From Methylophaga sp. (lineage in GTDB: Bacteria > Pseudomonadota > Gammaproteobacteria > Nitrosococcales > Methylophagaceae), in contig JAGXHJ010000110.1 of assembly GCA_024636315.1 (NCBI GenBank), positions 1-33,332 of the forward strand: a stretch of 33,332 bases of DNA, in the 5' to 3' direction. A program made the position numbers and the translations under genes. Below are positions 1 to 8,214 of this stretch, in pieces (the first letter of the stretch is position 1; each line of letters starts with the position of its first letter). The notes beneath the pieces were generated by a model. The model was not told the DNA's origin and searched no databases. It saw nothing but the letters and a program-made list of their open reading frames with translations.

Positions 1-62
1 AATAACTCAAAAGTACTTATAGTATTGGTGTATTTTGTTGATATATCAGTGGTTAAGTTCAT
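1..62 (-). CDS. 5' end of an unidentified CDS running off the left edge
   Basis: On the minus strand an ATG at 62 is preceded by AAGGA with a 7-base spacer, a good Shine-Dalgarno arrangement. The frame stays open for 20 codons to the window edge (begins MNLTTDISTKYTN). It lies downstream of the NfeD-like gene in the same direction, so it may be the next gene of that operon. Only 20 residues are visible and I do not recognise the product. It could also be a chance open frame in AT-rich sequence. Confidence 0.35.
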   Translation of the reverse strand, partial: MNLTTDISTKYTNTISTFEL

Positions 63-127
63 TATCATATCCTTTTGTTCTTGAACATTATTTTACACTG
101 CTTATAGGGGAATAGTATTAATGTATG

Positions 128-274
128 TTAGTCCCTAAAATATACGGCAAGACCCGTTATAAAGGCAGCGACGCCCAGCCACAAGGCAAAAAATGTCGGT
201 GCTAATATTTCCAGAATAATCATCACAACAGCGAAAATCCACCAATGCCAAAAATCAGGTGCGAATAACTCCAT
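128..274 (-). CDS. Very short NfeD-like membrane protein (48 aa), probably lacking the OB domain
   Basis: Minus-strand ATG at 274, with GGAAGG 6 bases upstream, encodes 48 residues starting MELFAPDFWHWWIFAVVM. The pattern 'FWHWW...ILEILAPTFFALWLGVAA' is the usual N-terminal membrane segment of NfeD/YbbJ proteins, which act with SPFH/stomatin proteins in the inner membrane. Family members are normally about 140-150 aa and end in a soluble OB-fold domain. Here a TAA follows immediately after the second hydrophobic stretch, and the DNA beyond shows no continuation of the family in any frame that I can see. The gene begins 2 bases after the stop of the stomatin gene, so the two are co-transcribed. 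It is either a truncated remnant or a minimal NfeD partner. The family call rests on motif resemblance and position. Confidence 0.6.
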   Translation of the reverse strand: MELFAPDFWHWWIFAVVMIILEILAPTFFALWLGVAAFITGLAVYFRD

Positions 275-276
275 GG

Positions 277-1197
277 TTAACCTTCCTTCTTAAAGGCTTC
301 TTTCGCTAACTCTGCGATACCGCCTAAAGAGCCAATCACACTGCTAGATTCCAATGGCATAAAGACCACTTTGCTATTACTTGCAGAGGCCATATCTTTA
401 ATGGCTTCAACATATTTTTGGGCAACGAAATAATTGATCGCTTGAATATTACCTTTAGCAATCGCTTCTGATACCACAAAAGTAGCGCGTGCTTCAGCTT
501 CAGCAGAACGTTCACGCGCTTCGGCATCACGAAATGCAGCTTCTTTACGACCTTCGGCATCTAACATTATCGACGCTTTTTCACCTTCAGCCTTTAAGAT
601 TGCTGATTGGCGAAGTCCTTCTGCTTCAAGGATATTAGCTCGTTTAACCCGCTCGGCTTTCATTTGTCGGCCCATCGCTTCTACTAAATCAGCCGGTGGC
701 GCAATATCTTTAATTTCAATTCGCGTTACTTTAACGCCCCAAGGCGTCGTTGCATCATCAACAACACTTAATAAACGAGCATTAATTTCATCACGTTTAG
801 ATAATAGCTCATCCAAATCCATCGAGCCCATAACTGTTCGAATATTAGTCTGCGTCAAATTCAAAATCGCATTCTGTAAATTATTAACTTCATAGGCAGC
901 TTTTGCTGCATCAACCACCTGAAAAAACACCACACCATCAACCCGAACCATTGCATTATCTTTGGTGATGATTTCTTGCGATTCAACGTCAAGCACCTGC
1001 TCCATCATATTAATTTTAGCGCCGATACTATCCAAAACTGGGACAATAACATTAAATCCTGGCCGTAAAGTACGGGTATAACGGCCAAAGCGTTCTACGG
1101 TATATTCGCGTCCTTGCCGCACCGCCTTCACACCCATAAGTATAATAATAACTGCGAGCACGAGAAAAAATAGTACAAATGCTGAAAAACCTGCCAT
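277..1197 (-). CDS. qmcA: QmcA-like stomatin/SPFH (band 7) membrane protein
   Basis: 306 aa from the ATG at 1197, which has AGGAG seven bases upstream; an upstream in-frame start at 1251 would add 18 residues with no ribosome site and is not preferred. A single membrane segment lies at about residues 4-23, followed by an SPFH/band 7 domain ([15 protein letters not shown], then the family motifs [16 protein letters not shown] and [14 protein letters not shown]). An Ala/Glu/Arg-rich coiled coil follows at about 170-240, then a Gly/Leu-containing tail. Length and architecture match E. coli QmcA (305 aa). Such proteins oligomerise in the inner membrane and are linked to protease control and membrane microdomains. 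The NfeD-like gene follows after 2 bases, the standard stomatin-NfeD pairing. The exact paralogue name is inferred. Confidence 0.85.
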   Translation of the reverse strand: MAGFSAFVLFFLVLAVIIILMGVKAVRQGREYTVERFGRYTRTLRPGFNVIVPVLDSIGAKINMMEQVLDVESQEIITKDNAMVRVDGVVFFQVVDAAKAAYEVNNLQNAILNLTQTNIRTVMGSMDLDELLSKRDEINARLLSVVDDATTPWGVKVTRIEIKDIAPPADLVEAMGRQMKAERVKRANILEAEGLRQSAILKAEGEKASIMLDAEGRKEAAFRDAEARERSAEAEARATFVVSEAIAKGNIQAINYFVAQKYVEAIKDMASASNSKVVFMPLESSSVIGSLGGIAELAKEAFKKEG

Positions 1198-1322
1198 GTT
1201 GTATCTCCTGAGCTTTAGATGACAAAAATTGTAAGCTTGATAATAACGCAAAATGATAATTCTTGGACTTTTTCCGCTTAAAGCCTGACAATAAGAACAT
1301 ACTAAATAACCGTACTTTAGCC

Positions 1323-1934
1323 ATGAAACTACTTTCTGCCACTCGTTTTATCACTGCATTTATTTTATTACTAACCAGCATCCAGTCCTATGCCGATCAG
1401 TGGTATCACGTTGAATTGATTGTATTTGAGCAACTTAGCACTATCACTGATGAACAATCGCCACCCATGTCGGATGCCATTACATCGGGATCATTAACAC
1501 TGGGGATGGCCAGCTCACTAATCCAGCCTGCAACGAACAATACCTTAAACAGTATCGCTTCACGGTTAAGCACTTCATCACAGTATCGCGTCCATTATCA
1601 CCAATCTTGGCAGCAATATATTATGAGAAAAGGGAGTGCTAAAGCCGTTAACATCATTTCATCCAATGGCCTAGTTGAAGGCACCGTTCGGCTTGATAAA
1701 GCCAGCTATCTACATGCTTCTGTAGATTTGTGGTTAAAAAAGAATTCGGGTCAGGTGAATAGTTGGTCTGATGCTTCATCTAAAGGTACCAATATCAATG
1801 CACCGCGTAATCCGCATTTAGTAGAGTCACGTCGCATTCGTAGTAATGATTTAGAATTTTTTGATCACCCCAAAATGGGCGCATTATTAAAAATAACCCC
1901 CATTAAAATGCCCGCGGCGGTTTCAGCCGAATAA
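1323..1934 (+). CDS. csiV: CsiV-family periplasmic peptidoglycan-binding protein
   Basis: 203 aa from ATG 1323. The TTG at 1263 would add 20 residues ahead of a clear signal peptide, so it is rejected. The signal peptide runs [17 protein letters not shown] to a cleavage near SYA-DQ. The mature start [14 protein letters not shown] is the family's opening motif. The C-terminal block [20 protein letters not shown] followed by LKITP is the other conserved CsiV signature. In Vibrio cholerae CsiV binds peptidoglycan and is needed for PBP1A activity. In many gammaproteobacteria the gene sits beside mfd; here it stands alone, divergent from qmcA and convergent with the phosphorylase gene. The ribosome site is weak. 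The family assignment is good, but a role in PBP1A activation in this organism is inferred. Confidence 0.75.
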   Translation: MKLLSATRFITAFILLLTSIQSYADQWYHVELIVFEQLSTITDEQSPPMSDAITSGSLTLGMASSLIQPATNNTLNSIASRLSTSSQYRVHYHQSWQQYIMRKGSAKAVNIISSNGLVEGTVRLDKASYLHASVDLWLKKNSGQVNSWSDASSKGTNINAPRNPHLVESRRIRSNDLEFFDHPKMGALLKITPIKMPAAVSAE

Positions 1935-1973
1935 CAATCATTCGAAACATTTTAATACTGACCGAAGCTAGCT

Positions 1974-2714
1974 TTATTGTGAACGAATAACGTCAGCGAG
2001 GATCTGTTTGACCTGAGTCATTCCTCCCGCTATCGTTTGTTCAATTTGCGCCATGGTAATCAAGCCATCACTTAGTCCTGCGGCCCAATTCACTATTAAG
2101 GCACAGGTGGCATAAGCAATATTAAGTTCTCGTGCTAATGTCGCTTCTGGCATACCAGTCATTCCGACCATCGCACAACCATCTTGTGCCATCCGTTTGA
2201 TTTCAGCAGCACTTTCTAAGCGAGGTCCCTGGGTTGCACCATAGGTTCCACCATCGACCATCATTATTTTATTATTGAGTGCTGATTGTAATAGTTGCTG
2301 GCGAATATTTTCATCATAAGGATAACTAAAATCAATATGTTTATCTGATGTGAAGTCATCACTATAAAAATTTTGTTCCCGCCCATAAGTGTAATCAATG
2401 ATTTGATCTGGCACAGCCAAAACACTAGGTGCTAAATCATCTCGAATACCGCCCACGGCCGCCACAGCAACAATACGATCTACACCCAGATAATGCAAAG
2501 CCCAGATATTAGCGCGATAGTTAATTTTATGCGGTGGAATCGTATGTTTAGCGCCATGTCGTGGTAAAAAAAACACTGTCTTACCGTGCAACTCACCTTC
2601 TAAAATAGCGCCAGATGGCGAGCCAAAGGGTGTTGACACGCTATGCTGTTCGAGAATATTTAAACCATCTAAAGCACTTAAACCTGTCCCGCCAATAATG
2701 GCTAACTTAGCCAT
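1974..2714 (-). CDS. S-methyl-5'-thioinosine phosphorylase (PNP/MTAP family)
   Basis: 246 aa from ATG 2714, which overlaps the stop of the upstream phosphoribosyltransferase by one base (TAATG) and has AGGAAG upstream. An N-terminal phosphate-loop motif IIGGTGLSAL is followed by LPRHG, a central block AVAAVGGIRDDLAP, the substrate-site segment MVGMTGMPEATLARELNIAY, and CALIVNWAAGLSDG. The Asn in VNWAAG, where 6-amino-purine-specific MTAP enzymes carry Asp, matches the 6-oxopurine-specific methylthioinosine phosphorylases such as Pseudomonas PA3004. The predicted reaction is methylthioinosine plus phosphate giving hypoxanthine and methylthioribose-1-phosphate, in the cytoplasm. The neighbouring enzyme would salvage the hypoxanthine. 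A plain MTAP activity is the alternative. Confidence 0.82.
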   Translation of the reverse strand: MAKLAIIGGTGLSALDGLNILEQHSVSTPFGSPSGAILEGELHGKTVFFLPRHGAKHTIPPHKINYRANIWALHYLGVDRIVAVAAVGGIRDDLAPSVLAVPDQIIDYTYGREQNFYSDDFTSDKHIDFSYPYDENIRQQLLQSALNNKIMMVDGGTYGATQGPRLESAAEIKRMAQDGCAMVGMTGMPEATLARELNIAYATCALIVNWAAGLSDGLITMAQIEQTIAGGMTQVKQILADVIRSQ

Positions 2715-3256
2715 TATCCATCTTCCTTGACCGCATAGATGCCCGGCGCGTTTCGCCAATAACCTTGATAATCCATTCCAAAACCAAACACATAACGATC
2801 GGGGACCGTTAATCCGACAAATTCTGGCGGCGTACCCACTTTATTATCATGTAGCTTTTCAATCAATGTCACACATTTAACCGTTCTAGCACCTGCTTGT
2901 TCGCAATAGCTTCGCAAGTTTTGCAAGGTAACGCCTTCATCATGTATATCTTCGATTAATAACACATCTCTATTTTCTATCGCCGTATGTGGCGAATGGT
3001 GCCAAGTTAATTCGCCCCCCACGGTTTTATCACCATAGCGACTAGCATGAATATAATCTAACTCTAGCGGGAAAGGCAGTTTAGGTAGTAAATGACCCGC
3101 GGTAATAACCGAGCCTTTCATGACACATAACAGTAAAGGATTCACATCTGCATAATGTGTAATTAATGTCGTTGCAACGCGTTCAAGAGCCGCATCAATA
3201 TCGGTCATTGAATACAAACATTCAGCCGTATCAAAAACTTGCTGTAACTGTTTCAT
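2714..3256 (-). CDS. hpt: Hypoxanthine-guanine phosphoribosyltransferase
   Basis: 180 aa. The PRPP-binding motif VLLIEDIHDEGVTL lies near residue 100, and the LLLCVMKGSVITAGHLLPKL block carries the family's lysine-glycine loop. The C-terminal VPDRYVFGFGMDYQGYWRN is typical of type I HGPRTs (base-binding region followed by a conserved aromatic). It transfers the 5-phosphoribosyl group of PRPP to hypoxanthine or guanine, giving IMP or GMP. The gene overlaps the methylthioinosine phosphorylase start by one base, so the pair is translationally coupled and fits a polyamine-derived purine salvage route. Whether hypoxanthine is preferred over guanine cannot be read from the sequence. The start ATG at 3256 has only a weak GAG ribosome site. 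Confidence 0.85.
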   Translation of the reverse strand: MKQLQQVFDTAECLYSMTDIDAALERVATTLITHYADVNPLLLCVMKGSVITAGHLLPKLPFPLELDYIHASRYGDKTVGGELTWHHSPHTAIENRDVLLIEDIHDEGVTLQNLRSYCEQAGARTVKCVTLIEKLHDNKVGTPPEFVGLTVPDRYVFGFGMDYQGYWRNAPGIYAVKEDG

Positions 3257-3323
3257 ATATTTCTCAAGGTTTCTTGTGGATTAGCTATTATAATGGGATT
3301 TTTTGTCTTTAAGGGGTTAAAAA
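3257..3323. promoter_or_regulatory. Divergent intergenic region between hpt and the ABC operon
   Basis: The 67 bases between two divergent operons must hold both promoters. The symmetric ATTATAAT at 3287-3294 gives a consensus TATAAT -10 box for the ABC operon (3289-3294) and a similar box on the other strand. I could not find a good -35 at 17-base spacing for either. The ABC operon's ribosome site AAGGGG lies about 7 bases before ATG 3324. The region is too short for a cobalamin riboswitch, which bears on the transporter's substrate. Confidence 0.3.
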
Positions 3324-4235
3324 ATGCGCCGATTTTGGCCGCTTTTTTTATTTTTGATTATTTTTGTCGTGGCAATGATTGGTGTCAATTCTCAGTCCAC
3401 CACTAAATCACCATCCAATCAGACTCCACAACGCATTATTAGCCTTGCACCCAGCATTACTGAAACCCTGTTTGCATTAGGTTTAGGTGATAAGGTTGTG
3501 GCTGTGACAGATTATTGTGACTTTCCAGCCGAAGTAAACACGCTCCCTAAAGTCGGCGGGTTTATCAACCCAAATCTCGAAACGATTATCGCTCTACAAC
3601 CTGACTTAGTCATTTTACTCGCCAATCAGCAACGCGTTGTCGAACAGTTACAACAGCTCAACATCCCTACCTTGCCTGTCCTCAATACCTCGCTAGATGA
3701 TATAAAACTTACTATAGCTACCATAGGTCAACAGACTCAGCATCAACAACAGGCCGATGAGTTACTCAATACCATCAATCAAAAAATAGCCTTTATCGCT
3801 GAAAAAACAACAGGATTAGCTCGTCCTAAGGTGATGATAACGATGGGTCACAGCATTGATTCGGAACATATGAAACAAGTTTTTATTGCTGGGCAACATG
3901 ATTTTTATAATGATTTAATCACGCTAGCGGGCGGCCAAAATGTCTATCAAGCCCAGCAACCCAGCGTACCTTCTTTATCGGTTGAAGGCATTATGCAACT
4001 CAATCCACAGATAATCTTTGATATTTACCCTGAAGCTTCTGATCACAATTCAGATCTTGTTCAAGTGTTACGGCAATGGAAGAACTTAATGTATGTCGAT
4101 GCCATAAAAAATAATCGCATTCATATCATCGAACAAAACTATGCCACCATTCCAGGTCCACGCATTTTTTTGTTGCTTGATCAATTAGCCCGCTTAATTC
4201 ATCCCGAAGTTGATTGGGAAGCTAGCGCATCATGA
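3324..4235 (+). CDS. BtuF-like periplasmic substrate-binding protein of an ABC importer
   Basis: 303 aa with an N-terminal hydrophobic segment (residues 3-22) that is a signal peptide or anchor; no lipobox cysteine is visible. The mature part opens with RIISLAPSITETLFALGLG, the signature of the cobalamin/Fe-siderophore-binding class III proteins, followed by VGGFINPNLETIIALQPDLV, the second half of the same motif. The C-terminal lobe ends with RIFLLLDQLARLIHP. It should deliver its ligand to the permease encoded two genes downstream. The stop overlaps the ATPase start (ATGA). The motif favours vitamin B12 or a related corrinoid, but ferric siderophore or heme cannot be excluded: no TonB receptor or cobalamin riboswitch is adjacent. 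Confidence 0.75.
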   Translation: MRRFWPLFLFLIIFVVAMIGVNSQSTTKSPSNQTPQRIISLAPSITETLFALGLGDKVVAVTDYCDFPAEVNTLPKVGGFINPNLETIIALQPDLVILLANQQRVVEQLQQLNIPTLPVLNTSLDDIKLTIATIGQQTQHQQQADELLNTINQKIAFIAEKTTGLARPKVMITMGHSIDSEHMKQVFIAGQHDFYNDLITLAGGQNVYQAQQPSVPSLSVEGIMQLNPQIIFDIYPEASDHNSDLVQVLRQWKNLMYVDAIKNNRIHIIEQNYATIPGPRIFLLLDQLARLIHPEVDWEASAS

Positions 4236-5029
4236 ACGGCATCCTAAATGTTCAACAGCTCAATGTAGAAGTAGCGAGTAAAAAATTAATTTCAGATATC
4301 AGTTTTGGACTGGATCAAGGTGATTACCTGTGTATTTTAGGGCCAAATGGCGCAGGTAAAAGTACCTTACTAAAAGCATTAATGGGCATAGTCAAAACAG
4401 CGTCTGGCGATATAACACTTAATCAACAATCCGTGTCACAGCTTAGTCAAAAACAACTTGCCCAACACATTAGTTATGTACCTCAGGCGCATGGTCGTCA
4501 GCTGAACTTTAACGTTGCTGACTTCATTAAAATGGGCCGTTTCCCCTATCACTCAGCTTTCTCTGATTGGACGTCTACAGATAAACAGGCCATGGACCGC
4601 GCTATCGATATCACCAACATCTCTGATTTTTTATCACGACAAATGCAAACCTTAAGCGGTGGTGAGTCTCAACGAGTAATGATTGCCGCAGCGTTATGCC
4701 AACAAACACCTTTATTATTATTAGATGAACCGACCAGCTTTCTTGATCCGCATCATCAAGTAGAAGTACACCAACTTATTCGCCAACTTAATCAACAACA
4801 CAACATCAGCATTATCGAGGTCAGTCATGATTTAAACCATGCCGCACATCACAGTAAACATATTTTAGCACTCAAAAATGGTAAAACACTGTGGTATGGA
4901 CAATCAGTTGAATTATTACAATCCTCTCATTTACAAGATCTCTATGATCAACAGTTTGTATTTACCCCGCACCCACAAACCGGTGCAATGGTGGCATTAC
5001 CCTGTGAACTTTCTAATGATGTGTCATGA
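4232..5029 (+). CDS. BtuD/FecE-like ABC transporter ATP-binding subunit
   Basis: 265 aa. Walker A GPNGAGKST is at residues 37-45, a Q-loop lies at YVPQAHG, the ABC signature is LSGGESQRV, Walker B is LLLLDEPTSFLD and the switch histidine is in VSHDLNHA. The sequence after the signature matches the iron/B12 importer ATPases of the FecE/BtuD family. It powers the permease from the cytoplasmic side. Its ATG overlaps the binding-protein stop and its TGA overlaps the permease ATG, both by 4 bases, indicating one tightly coupled operon. The substrate is unresolved. Confidence 0.88.
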   Translation: MNGILNVQQLNVEVASKKLISDISFGLDQGDYLCILGPNGAGKSTLLKALMGIVKTASGDITLNQQSVSQLSQKQLAQHISYVPQAHGRQLNFNVADFIKMGRFPYHSAFSDWTSTDKQAMDRAIDITNISDFLSRQMQTLSGGESQRVMIAAALCQQTPLLLLDEPTSFLDPHHQVEVHQLIRQLNQQHNISIIEVSHDLNHAAHHSKHILALKNGKTLWYGQSVELLQSSHLQDLYDQQFVFTPHPQTGAMVALPCELSNDVS

Positions 5030-5991
5030 AACCATTTAATATTTTAATCTTAATTTTAGTCGCTACTATCTCCATATTATTGATAAGCCCTTACTTGGGA
5101 CTCAATAGCTCAACGAACCCTGAAATTCAGCAACATATCCTTACCCAACTTCGTATCCCTAGGATATTGTTTGCCTTTATTGCCGGTGCAGGATTAGCGG
5201 TATGTGGCATGGTATTTCAAGCCATGTTTCGTAATCCCCTAGCGACACCTTTTACCCTTGGTGTGGCTAGCGGTGCCTCACTTGGCGCCGCACTTTATGT
5301 CTTCCTCGGATTCAGTTTTTCCATCATGAGTATCGATGGCAGTACTTTCGCGGCCTTTTTAGGTTCCTTAATCGCGATCAGTTTTGTCTACAGCATTAGT
5401 CGATTACGCAGTGGGTTCTCAACAGAAACATTATTACTCACCGGCGTTGCCATCAGTTTCTTTTTCTCTAGTCTTATTTTATTCACCCAATACTTGAGTA
5501 ATGTCAGTGATTCATTCCAAATTTTGAGATGGTTAATGGGTAGCTTAACGACGGTGGGTTATCGTGATGTTCTACAACTTCTACCGTTTGTGAGTGTATG
5601 TATTGCCGTTATTTTATGGTTAAGTCGTGAGCTTAACCTGCTCATGGCAGGCGATGATATTGCCCTCAGTCGAGGGCTTGCCGTTCAAAAAACACGATAT
5701 TTACTATTTTTTGTTACCTCTTTATGTGTCGGTGCGATTGTTGCTTTATGTGGTCCAATCGGCTTTATTGGCATGATGGTACCCCATATCTGTCGCTTAT
5801 TAATTGGCAATGACCATCATTGGTTGACCCCTGCGACATTACTCTTTGGCGGCTGTTTTCTTATCATATGTGACACCATTGCTCGACTGATTATTGCACC
5901 TGCAGAAATCCCTGTCGGCGTCATCACCACCCTACTCGGTGGCCCTTTCTTTTTATGGTTATTAATTAAGTCTAGAAATAAATCATTTTAG
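5026..5991 (+). CDS. BtuC/FecCD-family ABC permease
   Basis: 321 aa and strongly hydrophobic, with about ten membrane segments as in BtuC. Visible family motifs are LRIPRILFAFIAGAGLAVCG near residue 45, FRNPLATPFTLGVASGASLG near residue 70, and the C-terminal block CGPIGFIGMMVPHICRLLIG that couples to the ATPase, followed by AEIPVGVITTLLGGPFF. These are diagnostic of the FecCD/BtuC permease family. It forms the inner-membrane channel for the substrate carried by the upstream binding protein. A 4-base overlap with the ATPase gene shows translational coupling. The next gene starts 91 bases after the stop. Confidence 0.88.
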   Translation: MKPFNILILILVATISILLISPYLGLNSSTNPEIQQHILTQLRIPRILFAFIAGAGLAVCGMVFQAMFRNPLATPFTLGVASGASLGAALYVFLGFSFSIMSIDGSTFAAFLGSLIAISFVYSISRLRSGFSTETLLLTGVAISFFFSSLILFTQYLSNVSDSFQILRWLMGSLTTVGYRDVLQLLPFVSVCIAVILWLSRELNLLMAGDDIALSRGLAVQKTRYLLFFVTSLCVGAIVALCGPIGFIGMMVPHICRLLIGNDHHWLTPATLLFGGCFLIICDTIARLIIAPAEIPVGVITTLLGGPFFLWLLIKSRNKSF

Positions 5992-6082
5992 ATTTATACA
6001 CATCCAATATCTCGCCACTACTTTAGAATAATTAGCCCGAAAAAACTGCTATCATTAGCCTAAATTAATGCTCGAGACTATT

Positions 6083-6961
6083 ATGAAAACTATTCCTATT
6101 CGCTTCTTAAGCTTACTCTTCATACTGTTACCGGTTTTAGCCTCTGCTGACAGTCCCATTTTAGTTCCCGCATGGCAGACGCAAACAGTGTTCCAACAAC
6201 CAGAATCAGTTGTTTATGACTCGCAACGCGATCTGCTTTTTGTATCTAATGTTAACGGCGCTCCTAATGAGGCTGATGGTAATGGTTATATTTCACAATT
6301 ATCAGTCGACGGCAAACTTATTGAACAACATTGGCTAACAGGCCTAGATGCACCTAAAGGCTTGGCAATTGTCGGTGACACATTGTATGTTGCAGACATC
6401 AACCAATTGGTCGTCATCGACATTAAGCAGAAAAAAATCACCAAACGTTACCCTGTCAGCGATGCTAAATTTTTAAATGATGTCGTTGCTGATGTAGCAG
6501 GCAATGTTTATGTATCTGACATGTTTACCAATACCATTCATCGTTTAATGAAGGGAACCTTTGAAGTATGGTTGCATGATGACGCCTTAGAATATCCGAA
6601 CGGCCTATTGCTTGAAGGCGATAATCTGATTGTCGCCAGTTGGGGCAATATGACGGATGGTTTTGTCACTGATATCCCTGGTCATTTAAAAACAATTGAT
6701 ATTGCTAGTAAAAAAATTCAAAGCCTCGGTAATAAAACGCCTGTCGGTAATCTTGATGGTTTAGAATCAGACGGCGAAGGTAACTATTTTGTAACGGATT
6801 GGATGATAGGGAAATTACTACACATTTCATCAGATGGCACTAGTAGCACATTAATCTCACTCGAACCAGGCAGTGCCGATCTCACTGTATTGCCACAACA
6901 GAAACTAGTAATTATTCCGATCATGTTGTCCAACGACATTGTCGCCTACCGTATTAAATAA
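6083..6961 (+). CDS. Secreted SMP-30/gluconolactonase-like beta-propeller protein
   Basis: 292 aa from ATG 6083; ATG 6068 would add 5 residues and is also possible. The signal peptide runs MKTIPIRFLSLLFILLP to cleavage after LASA. The rest is a beta-propeller with repeating motifs: PESVVYDSQRDLLFVSNVNG, LDAPKGLAIVGDTLYVADIN, LNDVVADVAGNVYVSDMFTN, YPNGLLLEGDNLIVASWGN and LDGLESDGEGNYFVTDW. These blade motifs match the SMP-30/gluconolactonase/LRE-like superfamily. The periplasmic location is inferred from the signal peptide; the substrate is unknown. It follows the ABC operon in the same direction after 91 bases and precedes the helicase by 11 bases, so read-through between the genes is possible. 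Confidence 0.7.
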   Translation: MKTIPIRFLSLLFILLPVLASADSPILVPAWQTQTVFQQPESVVYDSQRDLLFVSNVNGAPNEADGNGYISQLSVDGKLIEQHWLTGLDAPKGLAIVGDTLYVADINQLVVIDIKQKKITKRYPVSDAKFLNDVVADVAGNVYVSDMFTNTIHRLMKGTFEVWLHDDALEYPNGLLLEGDNLIVASWGNMTDGFVTDIPGHLKTIDIASKKIQSLGNKTPVGNLDGLESDGEGNYFVTDWMIGKLLHISSDGTSSTLISLEPGSADLTVLPQQKLVIIPIMLSNDIVAYRIK

Positions 6962-6972
6962 GTATCTACTCT

Positions 6973-8211
6973 ATGACTTTTGATGACCTTTTCCTTGATG
7001 ATGCATTATTAAATGCACTGAACAGCCTCGATTTTAAAATACCTACTGCCGTGCAAGAGGCTGCGATTCCATTTATTTTACAAGGCAAAGATGTTTTAGC
7101 CGGCGCGGCAACCGGTACCGGTAAAACAGCTGCCTTTGTATTACCTGCTTTACAACTGTTGATTGATACACCCAATCGTGAAAAAGACCGGTTCCCTCGC
7201 ATTTTAATCTTAGCGCCCACACGAGAATTAGCATTTCAAATTCAGCATGTCGTTAAGCAATTAAGTAAGCAGCTCGACGTCAATACCTCCATTGTCACTG
7301 GTGGTTTTTCACAATACAAACAAGCTGAATTTTTACAAAATGCATGTGACATTATCATTGCGACACCAGGCCGCTTATTAAACTTGGTCGCTGATGAAGC
7401 TATCGATTTATCTGATATTGACATGGTTATTATTGATGAAGCGGATCGTATGCTTGATATGGGGCAAGGCCCCGATGTAATGACATTGCTCGGCACTATA
7501 TCAAACGGTTTTCAGGCCTGCCTATTCTCGGCAACGCTGGCGGGTTCTGGCGTAAAGATTTTTGCTGAAGAAATACTGACTGATGCTGAAATAGTACAAA
7601 TCAATGCCGCTAACGAAAAATCAGACCAAGTTACTCAGCTTGTTTATTTTGCAGATAATAAAGAGCATAAACAAGCATTGTTGCTCGCCAGCATCAATGA
7701 ACCGAGCTGTACCAGTGCCATAGTATTTTGTAATAAAAAAGAGCGTGCCGAAGAAATTACCGAGTGGTTGCAATCAAAAAATGTTTCGGCTCAAGTGATG
7801 CATGGTGACTTCAATCAGGCGACACGTCTCGACAAAACACGTAAATTTCGTATCGGCCAAATTAAAGTGATGGTAGCTACTGATGTTGCTTCTCGTGGTT
7901 TGGATTTAACCAATATTAGCCATGTTATAAATTACGATCTTCCATTCCGAGGTGATATTTATATCCACCGAATTGGCCGAACTGGACGAGCAGCCCAAAC
8001 GGGTGTTGCCATCAATCTAGTCGAACATAATGACAAAGATCGCTTAGATAGAATCGAATACCATCTGCAATATAAATTGACTGTAGCCAAAATGAAGGGG
8101 TTAGCGGCTCAATCCAAAACCGGCAAAAATAAAATCAAAAAGAAAGATGACTCAAAACCGCGTTATGTCTCTAAGAAAGATCGAGTGGAAACTGCTTCAG
8201 ATAGCGAATAA
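6973..8211 (+). CDS. srmB: DEAD-box ATP-dependent RNA helicase, SrmB-like
   Basis: 412 aa. The Q motif is FKIPTAVQEAAIP, motif I AATGTGKT is at 45-52, motif Ia is APTRELA, motif Ib is TPGR, the DEAD box is at 155-158, motif III is SAT at 186-188, motif V is VATDVASRGLD and motif VI is HRIGRTGRA. A lysine-rich tail follows from about residue 370. The opening (MTFDDLFLDDALLNALNSLD), the IIDEADRMLDMG block and the tail resemble SrmB, which helps assemble the 50S ribosomal subunit in E. coli. RhlE-type is the main alternative. The PqiA-domain gene starts 4 bases after the stop, so the two are probably co-transcribed. Confidence 0.8.
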   Translation: MTFDDLFLDDALLNALNSLDFKIPTAVQEAAIPFILQGKDVLAGAATGTGKTAAFVLPALQLLIDTPNREKDRFPRILILAPTRELAFQIQHVVKQLSKQLDVNTSIVTGGFSQYKQAEFLQNACDIIIATPGRLLNLVADEAIDLSDIDMVIIDEADRMLDMGQGPDVMTLLGTISNGFQACLFSATLAGSGVKIFAEEILTDAEIVQINAANEKSDQVTQLVYFADNKEHKQALLLASINEPSCTSAIVFCNKKERAEEITEWLQSKNVSAQVMHGDFNQATRLDKTRKFRIGQIKVMVATDVASRGLDLTNISHVINYDLPFRGDIYIHRIGRTGRAAQTGVAINLVEHNDKDRLDRIEYHLQYKLTVAKMKGLAAQSKTGKNKIKKKDDSKPRYVSKKDRVETASDSE

Positions 8212-8214
8212 GGC

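Noticed and set aside
336-560. 74-codon minus-strand frame inside the stomatin gene
   Set aside because: It overlaps the coiled-coil coding region of a well-supported gene and has no independent evidence.
3257-3323. Cobalamin riboswitch before the ABC importer
   Set aside because: The interval is 67 bases, far shorter than the riboswitch, and shows no B12-box-like sequence.
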